A stretch of DNA of 64,000 nucleotides from Okeania sp. SIO1I7 (GCA_010672585.1 JAAHGF010000009.1:62001-126000); one strand, 5' to 3'. Positions 8,301 to 19,467 are shown, counted from the stretch's first letter. Program-made: numbers and translations. The notes: a model not told the origin generated them from the sequence alone.

Positions 8301-9953
8301 GCAAACATCAAAAGTAACTTTAGAGATGTTGATAGTTCACGGGTGTACAGCCATGATTCACAGAATTACCGAGTGTGTATATACACATCATTATATGGAG
8401 AACGTGATGACCTGCTTCCAATAATGTCTACGGCTAAAGGTGTTGACTATATCTGCTTTACAGACAGACCTCGCAAATCACAAGGATGGCAACTTCGAGT
8501 CATCGATCCAGGCTTGGCTGATAGCAACTTAAATGCAAAAATCTTTAAGATACTTCCTCATATTTATCTCCAGGAATATGACTATTCCCTCTTTGTGGAT
8601 GCCAATACACTTTTCTTGGGAAGAATCAATGATTTACTCAAAAAATGTTTATCTGGATCTGATTTTGTGATGTGGAGGCATCCTGTACGAAATGATGTTT
8701 ACTTAGAAGTAGCAACAATTATGGCTCATCGCAGACATGAACCTGACGGATTAATAGAGCAGATAGAAGCATACGCAAATTCTGGCTTTCCGAGAAAATC
8801 AGGTATGGCAGAAGGTTCTTTCATTTGGCGCAAACACAATAATCAGGTGATTGCTTCTTTTATGGATGAATGGTGGCAGCATATCCAGAATTATACGCGC
8901 CGAGATCAAGTCAGTTTAGGATATTTGATGTGGCGTAACGGCTTGCGTCCATCAGTTCTTCCTGATGAACTTGGAACATCTAGAAATAATATATATTTTA
9001 ATAAAATTTCTCATAAAAAAGAAGTATATGAAGTCAATAAATATTCAAATACTGTCAATGATTCTAGAGATTTTTCTTGGAAAAAGTCAGATGTAGTTTT
9101 TTTATATAATCCTAAGTTCGCCAGTTCCGGATCGACAGTTATGCGAGGGGAACAACTTTCGAGTCTAGTTCGACCTCATCTGGAGAATCAGATGGTGTTT
9201 TATACAAGCGATGATGATGTTCGTGAACAAATTTTGTTCCTCACTAAGGGCTACCTAGCATCATCAACGCCTGAACAGCTAGAGCAACTTAAGAAACGAA
9301 ACAACATCATTATTGCAGATTTTGTTGATGCTGTACCAGACGAAGCAATTGTGGAAACTGTAGATGTGTTGGTTGCTGCTTCTCTTTCTGCTTATGTAGA
9401 CTATTGCGACAGGTGGCCTGAAAAAAAGATACATTACATCACACATCATGCCGATCCAAGAATTGTGGTGAACAGACCTGATTGTCTGAATAAAAGACCT
9501 CATATTGGGTATTTTGGTGAAATTGCTAACACAATTAAGTCAGATAAAATCCAAGAATTCGTAGACTTCTATTTAGTTGATACTAGCAGCCAAAATTCTA
9601 CCTCTTGGATTAATCATATTTCGGAATATAATTGTCATTATGCTGTCAGAAAAACAAGAAAAATTGATGGTAATAAGCCCTTTACAAAAGGCTTTATTGC
9701 TGCACATTGCGAATCAAATATTATCGTACAAGAATCGGCTACTGATGTTAAATACTATCTGGGAGCTGATTATCCATATCTTTTACCTGATAACCCTGAT
9801 GAAGCAGACATATTGGATATGTTACAACATATCCATACACAGTATGGAGGAAGGGAGTGGAATTATGGTCTAGAAATTATGAGGGAGGTGCGCGACCGTA
9901 GTTCCCATGAACGAGTTATACGAGATTTTAAAGAGCTGTTGAGTTCGCTTTAA
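5328..9953 (+). CDS. Giant TPR / RgpF-like / DUF616-like glycosyltransferase fusion
   Basis: 1541 residues. Residues 1-455 are TPR units. About 460-720 resemble rhamnan-synthesis protein F (RVGVCVHIFYSHMW, LKLHTKND, GMVGPDYLY). About 745-830 carry the FDEKYYLENL / LVHYIQHGMKEGR motif that often links modules in bacterial polysaccharide glycosyltransferases. About 1010-1210 resemble DUF616/TOD1-type transferases (YTSLYGERDDLLP, YICFTDRP, DYSLFVDANT, MWRHP). The last 290 residues look like a GT-B type domain (GSTVMRGEQLSSLVRP, ADYPYLLPDNP). Domain names are by motif recognition. It probably acts at the cytoplasmic face in building a surface glycan. The methyltransferase gene follows 64 bp downstream on the same strand, suggesting co-transcription. 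Confidence 0.85.
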   Translation: MIPKTPTNFSPPTQQQRINFKQAKNFFSLGKVLAKKGEWFEAIAAYRKAIELAPDWKEARKSLADLENQLQEKTTNTQQQIEPSKKLTISDYPLDKILAKQEEQESENTTATNAVIVNSNLADDYHTNGDNLVEKGEKEEAINAYIKAIEINPESWEVHHKLGNLLQEKGELEAAVTTYHKSIELKPDFCWSHNNLADVLVKLEKWDEAIVSYQKAIELEPNFPWSHYNLAELCLFLEKWDEAVNAYRQFMQIQPDFSPKVEEKLNQALHQQVKERLEQALSYYRQAIENDPMDVESYQKALEIKPDDAELYFGLGNAWIAKGEEEKAIVAFQKAIENNPQFSKYHQNLGQTLEKMGRIHEAIAAFRNAVELDPHGVLSLINLGKLLRSQEQSEEAVGYLWRAVKLHPEPTMLWQQFGDLLLQFREREEAEEVYQKAIDIHPSFKRKKEPKINDNYDKYTSPRVGVCVHIFYSHMWERIRKYLENITVPYDLFITCPLEKKSEVSALVNKNHQNAQIKGVENIGMDVAPFIKCIKAFELWHYDVVLKLHTKNDKSFIRKEQGNILFQGTLGSQALVNHILNNFAIDDELGMVGPDYLYRSAQYLMYGNRCFVDNFKEVLNLESYQGDWGFFSGTMFWIRGSLLRNLADASHWILKLFVTSETSITGGDGTSAHAFERLFGLLPTASGMKTGLTYRRDSSATEFVLRVPETENLLKKPLRYACTTDHLLRSANAKDWAKIVSTSDFFDEKYYLENLKEKYMVEIATRSPATHFILYGDPEGYDPSDKFSTAYYHLRYKDIRERKLPALVHYIQHGMKEGRTTLPSNENWLELAERENLFSETWCQQTYSDLDLNDSTLKNTYMINDDWRSRATSQSFDPKLLPIVNNKCKDIQKYPLIVYLSEYALSEYALYDAVSRSFSNKDFYIIPKIVEQLHQNFGETRASLEALGTSLILQKKWDEARLVWTRVWDHFLNSSFVERYKSSVIQYDITNANIKSNFRDVDSSRVYSHDSQNYRVCIYTSLYGERDDLLPIMSTAKGVDYICFTDRPRKSQGWQLRVIDPGLADSNLNAKIFKILPHIYLQEYDYSLFVDANTLFLGRINDLLKKCLSGSDFVMWRHPVRNDVYLEVATIMAHRRHEPDGLIEQIEAYANSGFPRKSGMAEGSFIWRKHNNQVIASFMDEWWQHIQNYTRRDQVSLGYLMWRNGLRPSVLPDELGTSRNNIYFNKISHKKEVYEVNKYSNTVNDSRDFSWKKSDVVFLYNPKFASSGSTVMRGEQLSSLVRPHLENQMVFYTSDDDVREQILFLTKGYLASSTPEQLEQLKKRNNIIIADFVDAVPDEAIVETVDVLVAASLSAYVDYCDRWPEKKIHYITHHADPRIVVNRPDCLNKRPHIGYFGEIANTIKSDKIQEFVDFYLVDTSSQNSTSWINHISEYNCHYAVRKTRKIDGNKPFTKGFIAAHCESNIIVQESATDVKYYLGADYPYLLPDNPDEADILDMLQHIHTQYGGREWNYGLEIMREVRDRSSHERVIRDFKELLSSL

Positions 9954-10017
9954 ACTGGAGTTGCAATCGATACAAAAACATCAAAATTCTTAGCACATAA
10001 ATTAAAACAGAACAAAA

Positions 10018-11832
10018 ATGGATATGACTTCAAACCAAACATCACCAACTTTTATATTCAAATGGAATCTTGATTGGCCTAATGAAAAGACATTGAGGAA
10101 TTGTGATAGGGAATCTAAAGTAGAATTTCGTGGATGGGTGCTTGCCAAAGGCAATTTACCCGTGCGTCTTGTCCTTCGTCAAAATGGAGTGAATCAGTTT
10201 TACGATCTCAACGAGAGTCGGCCAGATGTCATCCGAAAATTTCTTAATTTATCAGAGAAAAATCATTCAAAAGAAATGTGTGGATTTAGGCATAGCATTG
10301 CCTTGTCTGGTAATTTTGATTTGGGTTTTGAAAAAAATAAGGAACAGATTCAGTGGATACGTTCATTTGATTTTCTCGAAAAAAATGAAATCAAAAAACT
10401 ACAAATAAATCCAGAAATTGAAATCTTTGAAGATCGAGCAAAAGAGCTAGCCTTATATTGGAATATTTCGGAACAGGAGGTTAAAAATATATATGAAGAA
10501 TTTAATATCAAGAAAAGTCAGACTCCGCCAGAATTTGTTTCGGATACACTAGAAACAATAATTGACAGCTACCTGGATGAACAACGTCTTCGTGGCAATC
10601 TGTCACGAATGATGCTCAAGTACACAAGATATAATACTGCTCTCAACCTAGTCAAGTGCGTCAACTCATTAATCCATCCAAAAATGCGTTCTCAAACAAA
10701 AGTATTAGACTACGGTTGTGGTGTAGCTGACTACGCGCTTGTTTTTGCCAACAATGGTTATTCTCCGGCTATATGTGATCTATCAGGTGGCAAAATTGAA
10801 TTTGCTGAATTTAGATTTAAAATCAGAAATCTACAAGTCAGTAGTTATCCGGTTACTAAAGAAGTTGAGTATCCCAAACTAGAACCTGTTGATCTTATAG
10901 TAACATCAGAATTACTCGAACATGTGAGGAGTCCTTTGGAATGCTTACAAAATATGCACAGTTGTTTGAATGATGGTGGTTATCTTTGGTTTTCAGACTT
11001 TCCTATGAAACCAAAAACTGTGGGTGGAGATCACTTGCAATCTGCAGCCGATGAAAGACTAAAATGTGTTGATTTTATCAGACAAAACTTTACACCAGTA
11101 GATAACTCATTTGTCAAAAATTTCTATAAAAAAATACATGGTCGCAGCCGGAATTCAGAGTTTGGTAAAATGGCTTACCAATTATGCAAAGGCAAAGGAT
11201 TAGAAATTGGGGCACTTCACCAGCCCTTTGATTTGGATGCATGCGTCATCTATGCAGATCGCTTTAAAACGAGTGAACTTCAAGATCTGTACAAGAATGA
11301 TCCCCGTGGAAAATATATTCAACAGGTGCAGGTTGTTTCTGATAAAAACAAGTACGATTTTTTTGATGATAATTCTTTTAATTTTGTGATCAGCAGCCAT
11401 GTTCTTGAGCATACTTTCAATCCCGGACGAGTACTGGAGGAATGGATTCGGATTGTCAAGCAAGGTGGCATTGTATACTTTGTCATTCCAGACAAAAGAT
11501 ATACCTTTGATAGAAATCGAGAATTGACAAGTGTTAAGCTTCTTATTGACAAGTTTGACAACAACACTAATACCGCAGATTATGAAACATACTATGATGC
11601 AATGGTGAACGCTGAACCTGCACTCAGAGTTCTGGACGAAGCTGGCAAGAAAGAACGAGTCAAGAAAGCATTTGAGAAGCAGTCCAGCATACATGTTCAT
11701 ACCTTTACTGCTGAAAGTACACAGGAATTTATGACTGCGTTAGCATCGAAAATAGGATTTGAGGTTGTCTACAGTTCTTCTCAAGGAATGCACATCCATT
11801 TTGCACTCAAAAAAAATCATAATAAACAATGA
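10018..11832 (+). CDS. Tandem SAM-dependent methyltransferase protein
   Basis: 604 residues with an N-terminal about 110-residue beta-rich domain (FKWNLDWPNEKTL, EFRGWVLAKGNLPVRLVLRQNG) common before cyanobacterial glycan-modifying domains, then two class I methyltransferase modules. The first (about 230-345) has VLDYGCGVADYAL and SELLEHVRSPLECL; the second (about 385-530) has GLEIGALHQPFDL and SSHVLEHTFNPGRVLEEW. Substrates are unknown; the context between glycosyltransferases suggests sugar O-methylation or modification of a glycan terminus (inference). Start ATG 10018 or the ATG two codons later; no strong ribosome-binding site is seen. Confidence 0.85.
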   Translation: MDMTSNQTSPTFIFKWNLDWPNEKTLRNCDRESKVEFRGWVLAKGNLPVRLVLRQNGVNQFYDLNESRPDVIRKFLNLSEKNHSKEMCGFRHSIALSGNFDLGFEKNKEQIQWIRSFDFLEKNEIKKLQINPEIEIFEDRAKELALYWNISEQEVKNIYEEFNIKKSQTPPEFVSDTLETIIDSYLDEQRLRGNLSRMMLKYTRYNTALNLVKCVNSLIHPKMRSQTKVLDYGCGVADYALVFANNGYSPAICDLSGGKIEFAEFRFKIRNLQVSSYPVTKEVEYPKLEPVDLIVTSELLEHVRSPLECLQNMHSCLNDGGYLWFSDFPMKPKTVGGDHLQSAADERLKCVDFIRQNFTPVDNSFVKNFYKKIHGRSRNSEFGKMAYQLCKGKGLEIGALHQPFDLDACVIYADRFKTSELQDLYKNDPRGKYIQQVQVVSDKNKYDFFDDNSFNFVISSHVLEHTFNPGRVLEEWIRIVKQGGIVYFVIPDKRYTFDRNRELTSVKLLIDKFDNNTNTADYETYYDAMVNAEPALRVLDEAGKKERVKKAFEKQSSIHVHTFTAESTQEFMTALASKIGFEVVYSSSQGMHIHFALKKNHNKQ

Positions 11833-11926
11833 CCAAGATGAAAACTTTGTCAACTGCAATCATTTAGAAACTAGAGTGATTGTGAAAGGTTGGCTATTGT
11901 CTGAATCTGAAATTTGCGATCCTTAA
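11828..11926 (+). pseudogene. Relic of a second N-terminal GWVL-type domain
   Basis: Immediately after the methyltransferase, in another frame, the translation NCNHLETRVIVKGWLLSES resembles that protein's own N-terminal segment NCDRESKVEFRGWVLAKGN, then ends at TAA. It has no start codon of its own and is about 32 codons long. I read it as the remains of a deleted neighbouring gene of the same domain family. Confidence 0.45.
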
Positions 11927-11935
11927 AATTAAAAC

Positions 11936-14401
11936 ATGAAAACTTGGGAACACTACCTAGAACAAGCAAAAGATTTCTACAAGAATCAGCATTGGTCAGA
12001 AGCGATCGCCTCTTACCAAAACGCCCTCAAACTCAACCCCAACCTCCCAGGAATACATCAAAAAATCGGGGATGCTCTACAACAACAAGCAAAAGCAGAA
12101 AAAACTAATCTCCTTAACTTTTACAAACAGAAAATTCAACAAAACCCAGACGATCTACAAACCTATTATCAAGCATTAGAAATTTCTCCCAATGATACTG
12201 AAATTTACCTGGAGTTAGGAAAAGCGTTTGCCAAAAAAGGATTATTTGACCGCTCTCAACTCGCCTATCAAAAAGTTCTCCAACTGCAACCCAACCATCC
12301 GCTAGCAGAGAGTTTTCAATCTGCTCAAAATTCCTTCAGCTCCCTAACTCCATCTCTCCCTCAAACCCCCCAACTAGACCAAGCAAAACAAACCCTTGAT
12401 ACTCTCAACCAAATAACTCTTGATAGTTTCCTCAATACTAACTCTCAACTAAATTTTCCCCAGGTTGAAAATCCAGAAATTAGCATCATTATTATTCTCT
12501 ATAACCGAGCAGAAATTACCTTAAGTTGCCTATACTCCCTTTTGAGAAACCCCTTTCAATCTTTTGAACTAATATTAGTCGATAACAACTCCACTGATAC
12601 AACCCGTCAACTGCTACAACAGATAAACGGGGTAAAAATTATCCTCAATCATCAAAATCTGCACTATCTCCTGGGTTGTAACCAAGGCAGCAAAATTGCT
12701 CAAGGAAACTATCTGCTATTTTTGAATAATGATGCTCAAATTCTCGGTAATAGTATCTCCTCCGCTCTCGAAACCATTAAATCTTCAGATGATATTGGTG
12801 CAGTCGGTGGAAAACTAATCCTTCCTGATGGCACCCTCCAAGAAGCTGGAAGTATCATTTGGCAAGATGGAACTTGCTTAGGATATGGACGTGGAAACTC
12901 ACCCACTGCACCAGAATATCAATTTAAACGTGCTGTTGATTATTGTTCCGCAGCTTTTCTCTTAACTCGAAGGGATTTATTTTTACAGTTAGGAGGGTTT
13001 GATGAAGATTATCAACCAGCTTATTTTGAGGAAACTGACTATTGTGTGCGACTGCAAAAATTAGGTAAAAAAATTATTTATGACCCTAATGTAAATATTC
13101 TCCATTATGAGTTTGCTAGTTCCAGTAATACAGGTTCCAGCAAACAGGCGATCGCTCTGATGGAAAAAAATCAAAAGATATTTCAACAAAAACACCAAGA
13201 CTGGTTTCCATCTCAATATTCTACGGAACTGAAGAATTTAATATTTGCTCGAACTCAAGCTACAGAAAAACAAAAACGTCTATTATTTATTGATGATAGA
13301 ATTCCTCATCCTTGGGTAGGTTCGGGTTATACCCGCAGTCATTCTATTCTCTGTAATCTTGTTAAATTAGGCTATTTTGTCACCCTTTATCCAGGAGACC
13401 TGCGTCATCTCGAAGATTGGTCAATTATTTATTCTGATATTCCCAACACTGTTGAAGTCATGCGTGGATATGGGTTAATTATTTTAGGAGATTTTCTGAG
13501 AGAACGCAAAGGATATTATGATTTAGTTTTAATTAGTCGTCCCCATAATATTAAACATTTAAACTCTATTTTAGCCCAAGAAAATCTCCTTAAATCAGCA
13601 AAAATTATTTATGATGCTGAAGCAATTTTTAGTATCCGAGACTATGAATATAAACGTTTAAATAAAATTACTTTTACTGAAATAGAACGTCAAAAATCTA
13701 TAACAGAAGAAATTAAATTAGCTAAAAATAGCCATCATATTATTACTGTTTCCTCCCAAGAACAACAACAATTTATTAAAAAAGGTTATACTAATGTCAG
13801 TTTATTAGGTCATTCTCTATCAATTAATCCTACTCCTAAATCTTTTGCCGAAAGAAAAAATTTACTGTTTGTCGGTTCAATATATGAAAAAAAATCTCCT
13901 AATGCAGATTCTATTTTATGGCTAACTTCGGAAATATTTCCTCTAATTCAAGAACAACTTGGTTTAACAGTGGAATTGATAATTATTGGGAATAACACAG
14001 TAGAAGAAATTGAACAAAAAGTAAATAGTTTAAACAACCCATCAATCAAAATTTTAGGAAAAGTAGATGATTTAACACCATTTTATAATCAGGCGAGATT
14101 ATTTGTAGCTCCCACTCGATATGCAGCAGGAATTCCTCATAAAGTACATGAAGCTGCAGCTTATGGTTTACCTATTGTTACCACATCTTTAATTGCTCAA
14201 CAGTTAGGATGGAAACATGAATCAGAATTATTAGTTGCCGATCATAATGTAGATTTTGCTCAACAATGTATCAAACTTTATCGAGATATTACTTTATGGA
14301 ATAAACTTAGAAAAAATGCTATAGAGCGAGTTCAAACTGAATGTTCTCCTCAAGTTTTTTCACAAAGATTGAGTTCTATTTTTAAAGATTTGGAAAGCTA
14401 G
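11936..14401 (+). CDS. TPR-GT2-GT4 bifunctional glycosyltransferase
   Basis: 821 residues. Residues 1-120 are TPR units. A GT-A family 2 domain covers about 182-410 (ISIIIILYNRAEIT, LVDNNSTD, the DXD-like NNDAQ, GGFDEDYQPAYFEETDYC). A GT-B family 4/1 domain covers about 440-815 (RLLFIDDRIPHPWVGSGYTR, LLFVGSIYEKKSPNADS, FVAPTRYAAGIPHKVHEAAAYGLPIVT, the usual E-x7-E nucleotide-sugar region). Two transferases in one chain suggest two consecutive sugars added to a growing glycan. It is the last gene of the co-directional cluster starting at 5328; a terminator-like hairpin lies at 14655. Confidence 0.9.
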   Translation: MKTWEHYLEQAKDFYKNQHWSEAIASYQNALKLNPNLPGIHQKIGDALQQQAKAEKTNLLNFYKQKIQQNPDDLQTYYQALEISPNDTEIYLELGKAFAKKGLFDRSQLAYQKVLQLQPNHPLAESFQSAQNSFSSLTPSLPQTPQLDQAKQTLDTLNQITLDSFLNTNSQLNFPQVENPEISIIIILYNRAEITLSCLYSLLRNPFQSFELILVDNNSTDTTRQLLQQINGVKIILNHQNLHYLLGCNQGSKIAQGNYLLFLNNDAQILGNSISSALETIKSSDDIGAVGGKLILPDGTLQEAGSIIWQDGTCLGYGRGNSPTAPEYQFKRAVDYCSAAFLLTRRDLFLQLGGFDEDYQPAYFEETDYCVRLQKLGKKIIYDPNVNILHYEFASSSNTGSSKQAIALMEKNQKIFQQKHQDWFPSQYSTELKNLIFARTQATEKQKRLLFIDDRIPHPWVGSGYTRSHSILCNLVKLGYFVTLYPGDLRHLEDWSIIYSDIPNTVEVMRGYGLIILGDFLRERKGYYDLVLISRPHNIKHLNSILAQENLLKSAKIIYDAEAIFSIRDYEYKRLNKITFTEIERQKSITEEIKLAKNSHHIITVSSQEQQQFIKKGYTNVSLLGHSLSINPTPKSFAERKNLLFVGSIYEKKSPNADSILWLTSEIFPLIQEQLGLTVELIIIGNNTVEEIEQKVNSLNNPSIKILGKVDDLTPFYNQARLFVAPTRYAAGIPHKVHEAAAYGLPIVTTSLIAQQLGWKHESELLVADHNVDFAQQCIKLYRDITLWNKLRKNAIERVQTECSPQVFSQRLSSIFKDLES

Positions 14402-14559
14402 AGAGCGATCGCCTATTTCTTCTTTTAACTAAGTGCAACTTCCGCCAAGGAAGCAGCACCCTGTGAAGCGCGACAGCTATGCGAAGCAAAGCGTCAACCC
14501 GCCGAAGAGCTATGGCTCAGTAGGAATCCCCGCGCCTTTAGGCCGGGGAGGATGTCAAA
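14402..14559 (+). mobile_element. IS200/IS605-type right-end relic
   Basis: Ends with GAATCCCC, a hairpin (CCCCG-C-GCC-TTTA-GGC-CGGGG) and GGATGTCAAA (14524-14559), the layout of IS200/IS605 right ends. The same structure with compensating stem changes recurs at 61345-61380. The 120 bases before it may be a scrambled tnpB tail, but I cannot align them convincingly. No transposase gene is present. Confidence 0.65.
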
Positions 14560-14654
14560 TATTAATAATACTGAATAACACCGATTCTACCGGGTTTGAT
14601 ATAATACCTTGCCTACATCTATTCAGGTTGTCGTTAAATTTTTAGAGAAATTTT

Positions 14655-14692
14655 TGTAGAGACTTTCCATGAAATGCCTCTACATTTTTTTT
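14655..14692 (+). terminator. Rho-independent terminator after the glycosyltransferase cluster
   Basis: TGTAGAG (14655-14661) pairs with CTCTACA (14678-14684) and is followed by eight T residues on the plus strand. It lies between the plus-strand glycan cluster and the minus-strand rplY. Confidence 0.65.
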
Positions 14693-14740
14693 CACACCTA
14701 TGTCATAATAATATCAACTGATACTTATGAAATATCTACT

Positions 14741-15343
14741 TTATTCTGCTGCCTCACCTTCTGACTCTGACTCTGTAGATGACGCCCCCACAGGAGCCAT
14801 TACACGCGCTAACACTAAGTCTGTTTCTCCTGTCGCTTCTACTCCTTCTGGTAAAGTAATTTGACTCAGCTGAAGAGACTCTCCTAACTTAAGACCTGAG
14901 ACATCTATATCCAATGTTTCAGGAATTTTATCTGGTTTGCATCTGATTGCTAATTCTGTAACAGTCTGGTCTAAGATTCCACCACCGACTTTAACTCCTA
15001 CTGGATCGCCAACAAAATGTATAGGTACTTCTACATCTAGACTTCCATGAGCAGCTACGGAGAAAAAACTTAGGTGAAGAATTAAAGGTTTATAGGGATG
15101 AGATTGAACTTCCCGAAGAATAGTTTTGCCACTCCAAGAAATATCAGGAACTTGAAGATCGATAATAGTATTGTTAATAGAGGTATCTTTTAACAACTTT
15201 TGTGCTTTTTTAACTTCAATTGTTAATGGAACTGATTCTGTACCTTGATGACCATATAATACTGCAGGAATTAATCCTTCTCTTCTCAGAGCTTTGGTTT
15301 TGCTACCTTCAGGTCTTTTTTGACATTCTACTGTAACTTCCAT
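14741..15343 (-). CDS. rplY: 50S ribosomal protein L25/general stress protein Ctc
   Basis: 200 residues, the length of the long CTC/TL5 form. The N-terminal L25 beta-barrel (about 1-90) begins MEVTVECQKRPEGSKTKALR and contains GLIPAVLYGHQ, which binds 5S rRNA; the C-terminal TL5 domain (about 95-185) has FVGDPVGVKVGGGILDQ and IRCKPDKIPE, followed by an acidic tail (ESESEGEAAE). Single gene on the minus strand, with purA upstream separated by 520 bp of repeats. Confidence 0.97.
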   Translation of the reverse strand: MEVTVECQKRPEGSKTKALRREGLIPAVLYGHQGTESVPLTIEVKKAQKLLKDTSINNTIIDLQVPDISWSGKTILREVQSHPYKPLILHLSFFSVAAHGSLDVEVPIHFVGDPVGVKVGGGILDQTVTELAIRCKPDKIPETLDIDVSGLKLGESLQLSQITLPEGVEATGETDLVLARVMAPVGASSTESESEGEAAE

Positions 15344-15865
15344 CTTGACTTTTTTCGCTTAGTTTGCTTACCAATTATACCAAAGTTTTGGATACATAGC
15401 ATTGACAATTAATTTGAAGAAGGCAGAAGGAAGAAGGAAGAAGGAAGAAGGAAGAAGGAATAAGGGAAAATTGCTGATGAATTCAAGTTAGATGGTGGGG
15501 TATTAAACCCACAAAAGAAAAGATCATGTCAGTTTAATAGCTATCTGGAAAAACACTCTTTTCACTTCAACAACAAATTTCTCTATTTTCCCTACTCCTT
15601 TATTTATTTATATAGTTGTTTAACTTAAAAATGAGACGTTTTTTCGTCTGAAACTTCCTCAGAGCAAGAAAGCTTTGTCTCAATCTAAAGTTAAATGACT
15701 ATAAGTATTTAATGGGAGTGATAATCTCAAACCTGAACAAATAATTACATTTATACCAGAAGGAAGAAGGAGGTTTTAAACCTGAATTGTTTAATTATTA
15801 ATTATTAATTATTAATTATTAATTATTCGTTTATACCCATCTACATTAAAATCAATTTCGATTAA
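15344..15865. other. Repeat-filled spacer between rplY and purA
   Basis: Holds another copy of the heptad/tail repeat (15415-15511, ending GGGGTATTAAACCC), a short GGAAGAAGG fragment near 15760 and a run of TTATTAA heptamers (about 15793-15827). No gene or RNA recognised. Confidence 0.7.
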
Positions 15866-18159
<2,294 letters not shown>

Positions 18160-19212
18160 ATGGCTTTACACGCAGAATTACACAGACATTTAGGAGGCTC
18201 CGTAGTTCCTAGAGTTTTATGGAGATATTTCCAACGTCAAAACGAAGAGCTAGCAAACCGTTTTCCCGAATATCAACAATTTGAAGAATTTTATACCAAA
18301 CCAAGGAACACATTAGATGAATATTTAGAACTACATACATTAGTAGAACAGGTTCAAACTATTGAGACATTGCCTTACTTTATTTCTCGCTTAATTCGAG
18401 GTGCTTATACATTTGAAAATTTAGCTTATTTAGAGTTACGTTATACACCTTATTTGAGAACTCCAGAGCATTTATCTCAGTCTGAACGTATAGATTTAAT
18501 GTCAGAAATAGTTACAACTGTGGGTAAGGCAAGTCAACAAAATGAATACCCGATTGTTACGAGCCAAATTTTATGTATGCACACTAGGTTACCCTCTGAA
18601 GTTAATCAAGCAATTGTAGATTTAGCAGTGCAAATGCCAGAATATGTATGTGCTATAGATTTAGCTGGTGGAGATAATCATTATGGCGAACGTATAGATG
18701 AGTTTATTAAACTGTATAAATATGCGCGTTCCCAGAGGGTAAAAACTACTGGACATCTTTATGAAACTCCCAATGGTTGTCATCCAGAATTACTACCTTA
18801 TTTAATGCGAATTGGTCATGGAATTCAAATTCCTTTAAAACATCCAGAACTATTAAAAGAGGTAGCGAACAAAGGGCAATGTTTAGAAGTTTGTCCAACT
18901 ACTTATTTCAAAACAGGTACTATGGATAATATGAGTCAGTTAAAGACAGTATTTGACCAATGTTTTGATGCTGGAGTAGATATTGCTATTTGTACAGATA
19001 ATGCTGGTTTACATAATGTACGTTTGCCGTTTGAATATGAGAATTTACTAACATTAGATGTGATTGATTTTCGACAACTACAAGCTTGTCAAGATGCAGC
19101 ATTTCGTCATGCTTTTGCTTGGCCTCATGGTAAGCGACCAGAGGAAATGTTAACAGGATTATTACAGCCAGAACCTATAGTTGCAGGAGCTGTAAACTCT
19201 AATCTGGCATAA
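18160..19212 (+). CDS. Adenosine deaminase-like amidohydrolase
   Basis: 350 residues of the metal-dependent adenosine/AMP deaminase superfamily. The N-terminal metal-binding HxH is present (ELHRHLGGS), as is RIGHGI with the catalytic His. Departures from classical adenosine deaminase: HLGGS instead of HLDGS, TGHLYETP in the region of the usual TVHAGE, and CTDNAG where classical enzymes have a paired Asp-Asp. The substrate may therefore not be adenosine, so I give no gene symbol. Monocistronic; a good terminator follows at 19236. Confidence 0.85.
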   Translation: MALHAELHRHLGGSVVPRVLWRYFQRQNEELANRFPEYQQFEEFYTKPRNTLDEYLELHTLVEQVQTIETLPYFISRLIRGAYTFENLAYLELRYTPYLRTPEHLSQSERIDLMSEIVTTVGKASQQNEYPIVTSQILCMHTRLPSEVNQAIVDLAVQMPEYVCAIDLAGGDNHYGERIDEFIKLYKYARSQRVKTTGHLYETPNGCHPELLPYLMRIGHGIQIPLKHPELLKEVANKGQCLEVCPTTYFKTGTMDNMSQLKTVFDQCFDAGVDIAICTDNAGLHNVRLPFEYENLLTLDVIDFRQLQACQDAAFRHAFAWPHGKRPEEMLTGLLQPEPIVAGAVNSNLA

Positions 19213-19235
19213 CAGTAAAAACTACATTTCTTAGG

Positions 19236-19266
19236 CAGCTTTACTTTATAAGTAGGCTGTTTTTTT
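19236..19266 (+). terminator. Rho-independent terminator of the deaminase-like gene
   Basis: CAGCTTTACTT pairs with AAGTAGGCTG, a roughly 10-bp stem with one bulge and a 3-base loop, followed by a run of seven T residues. It starts 24 bp after the stop codon. Confidence 0.75.
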
Positions 19267-19467
19267 ATCTAATACCAGTTTGATAAATGTTCGTTACAAA
19301 TGGTAGAAGTAAGAAAGAAGGAAGAGGGAAGAAGGAAGAAGGATTTAATTTTGAAAAAAGGAGGAAAACAATAGAAATAAATATCTAAAATGAACTGGAT
19401 CAGCTATTTTTAAGCATATCCGAACGAGGTCTACTTTTTTGTAGCATTCTTTTTTCAAATTGGTATA

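Noticed and set aside
9577-9873. 98-codon plus-strand frame
   Set aside because: It is an out-of-frame shadow of the 1541-residue glycosyltransferase C-terminus.
11200-11700. A 166-codon minus-strand open frame
   Set aside because: It lies wholly inside the second methyltransferase domain, whose plus-strand motifs are conserved; it is a shadow.
14433-14645. 70-codon plus-strand frame after the glycosyltransferase
   Set aside because: It runs through the IS200/IS605 right-end hairpin and has no protein-like conservation visible.
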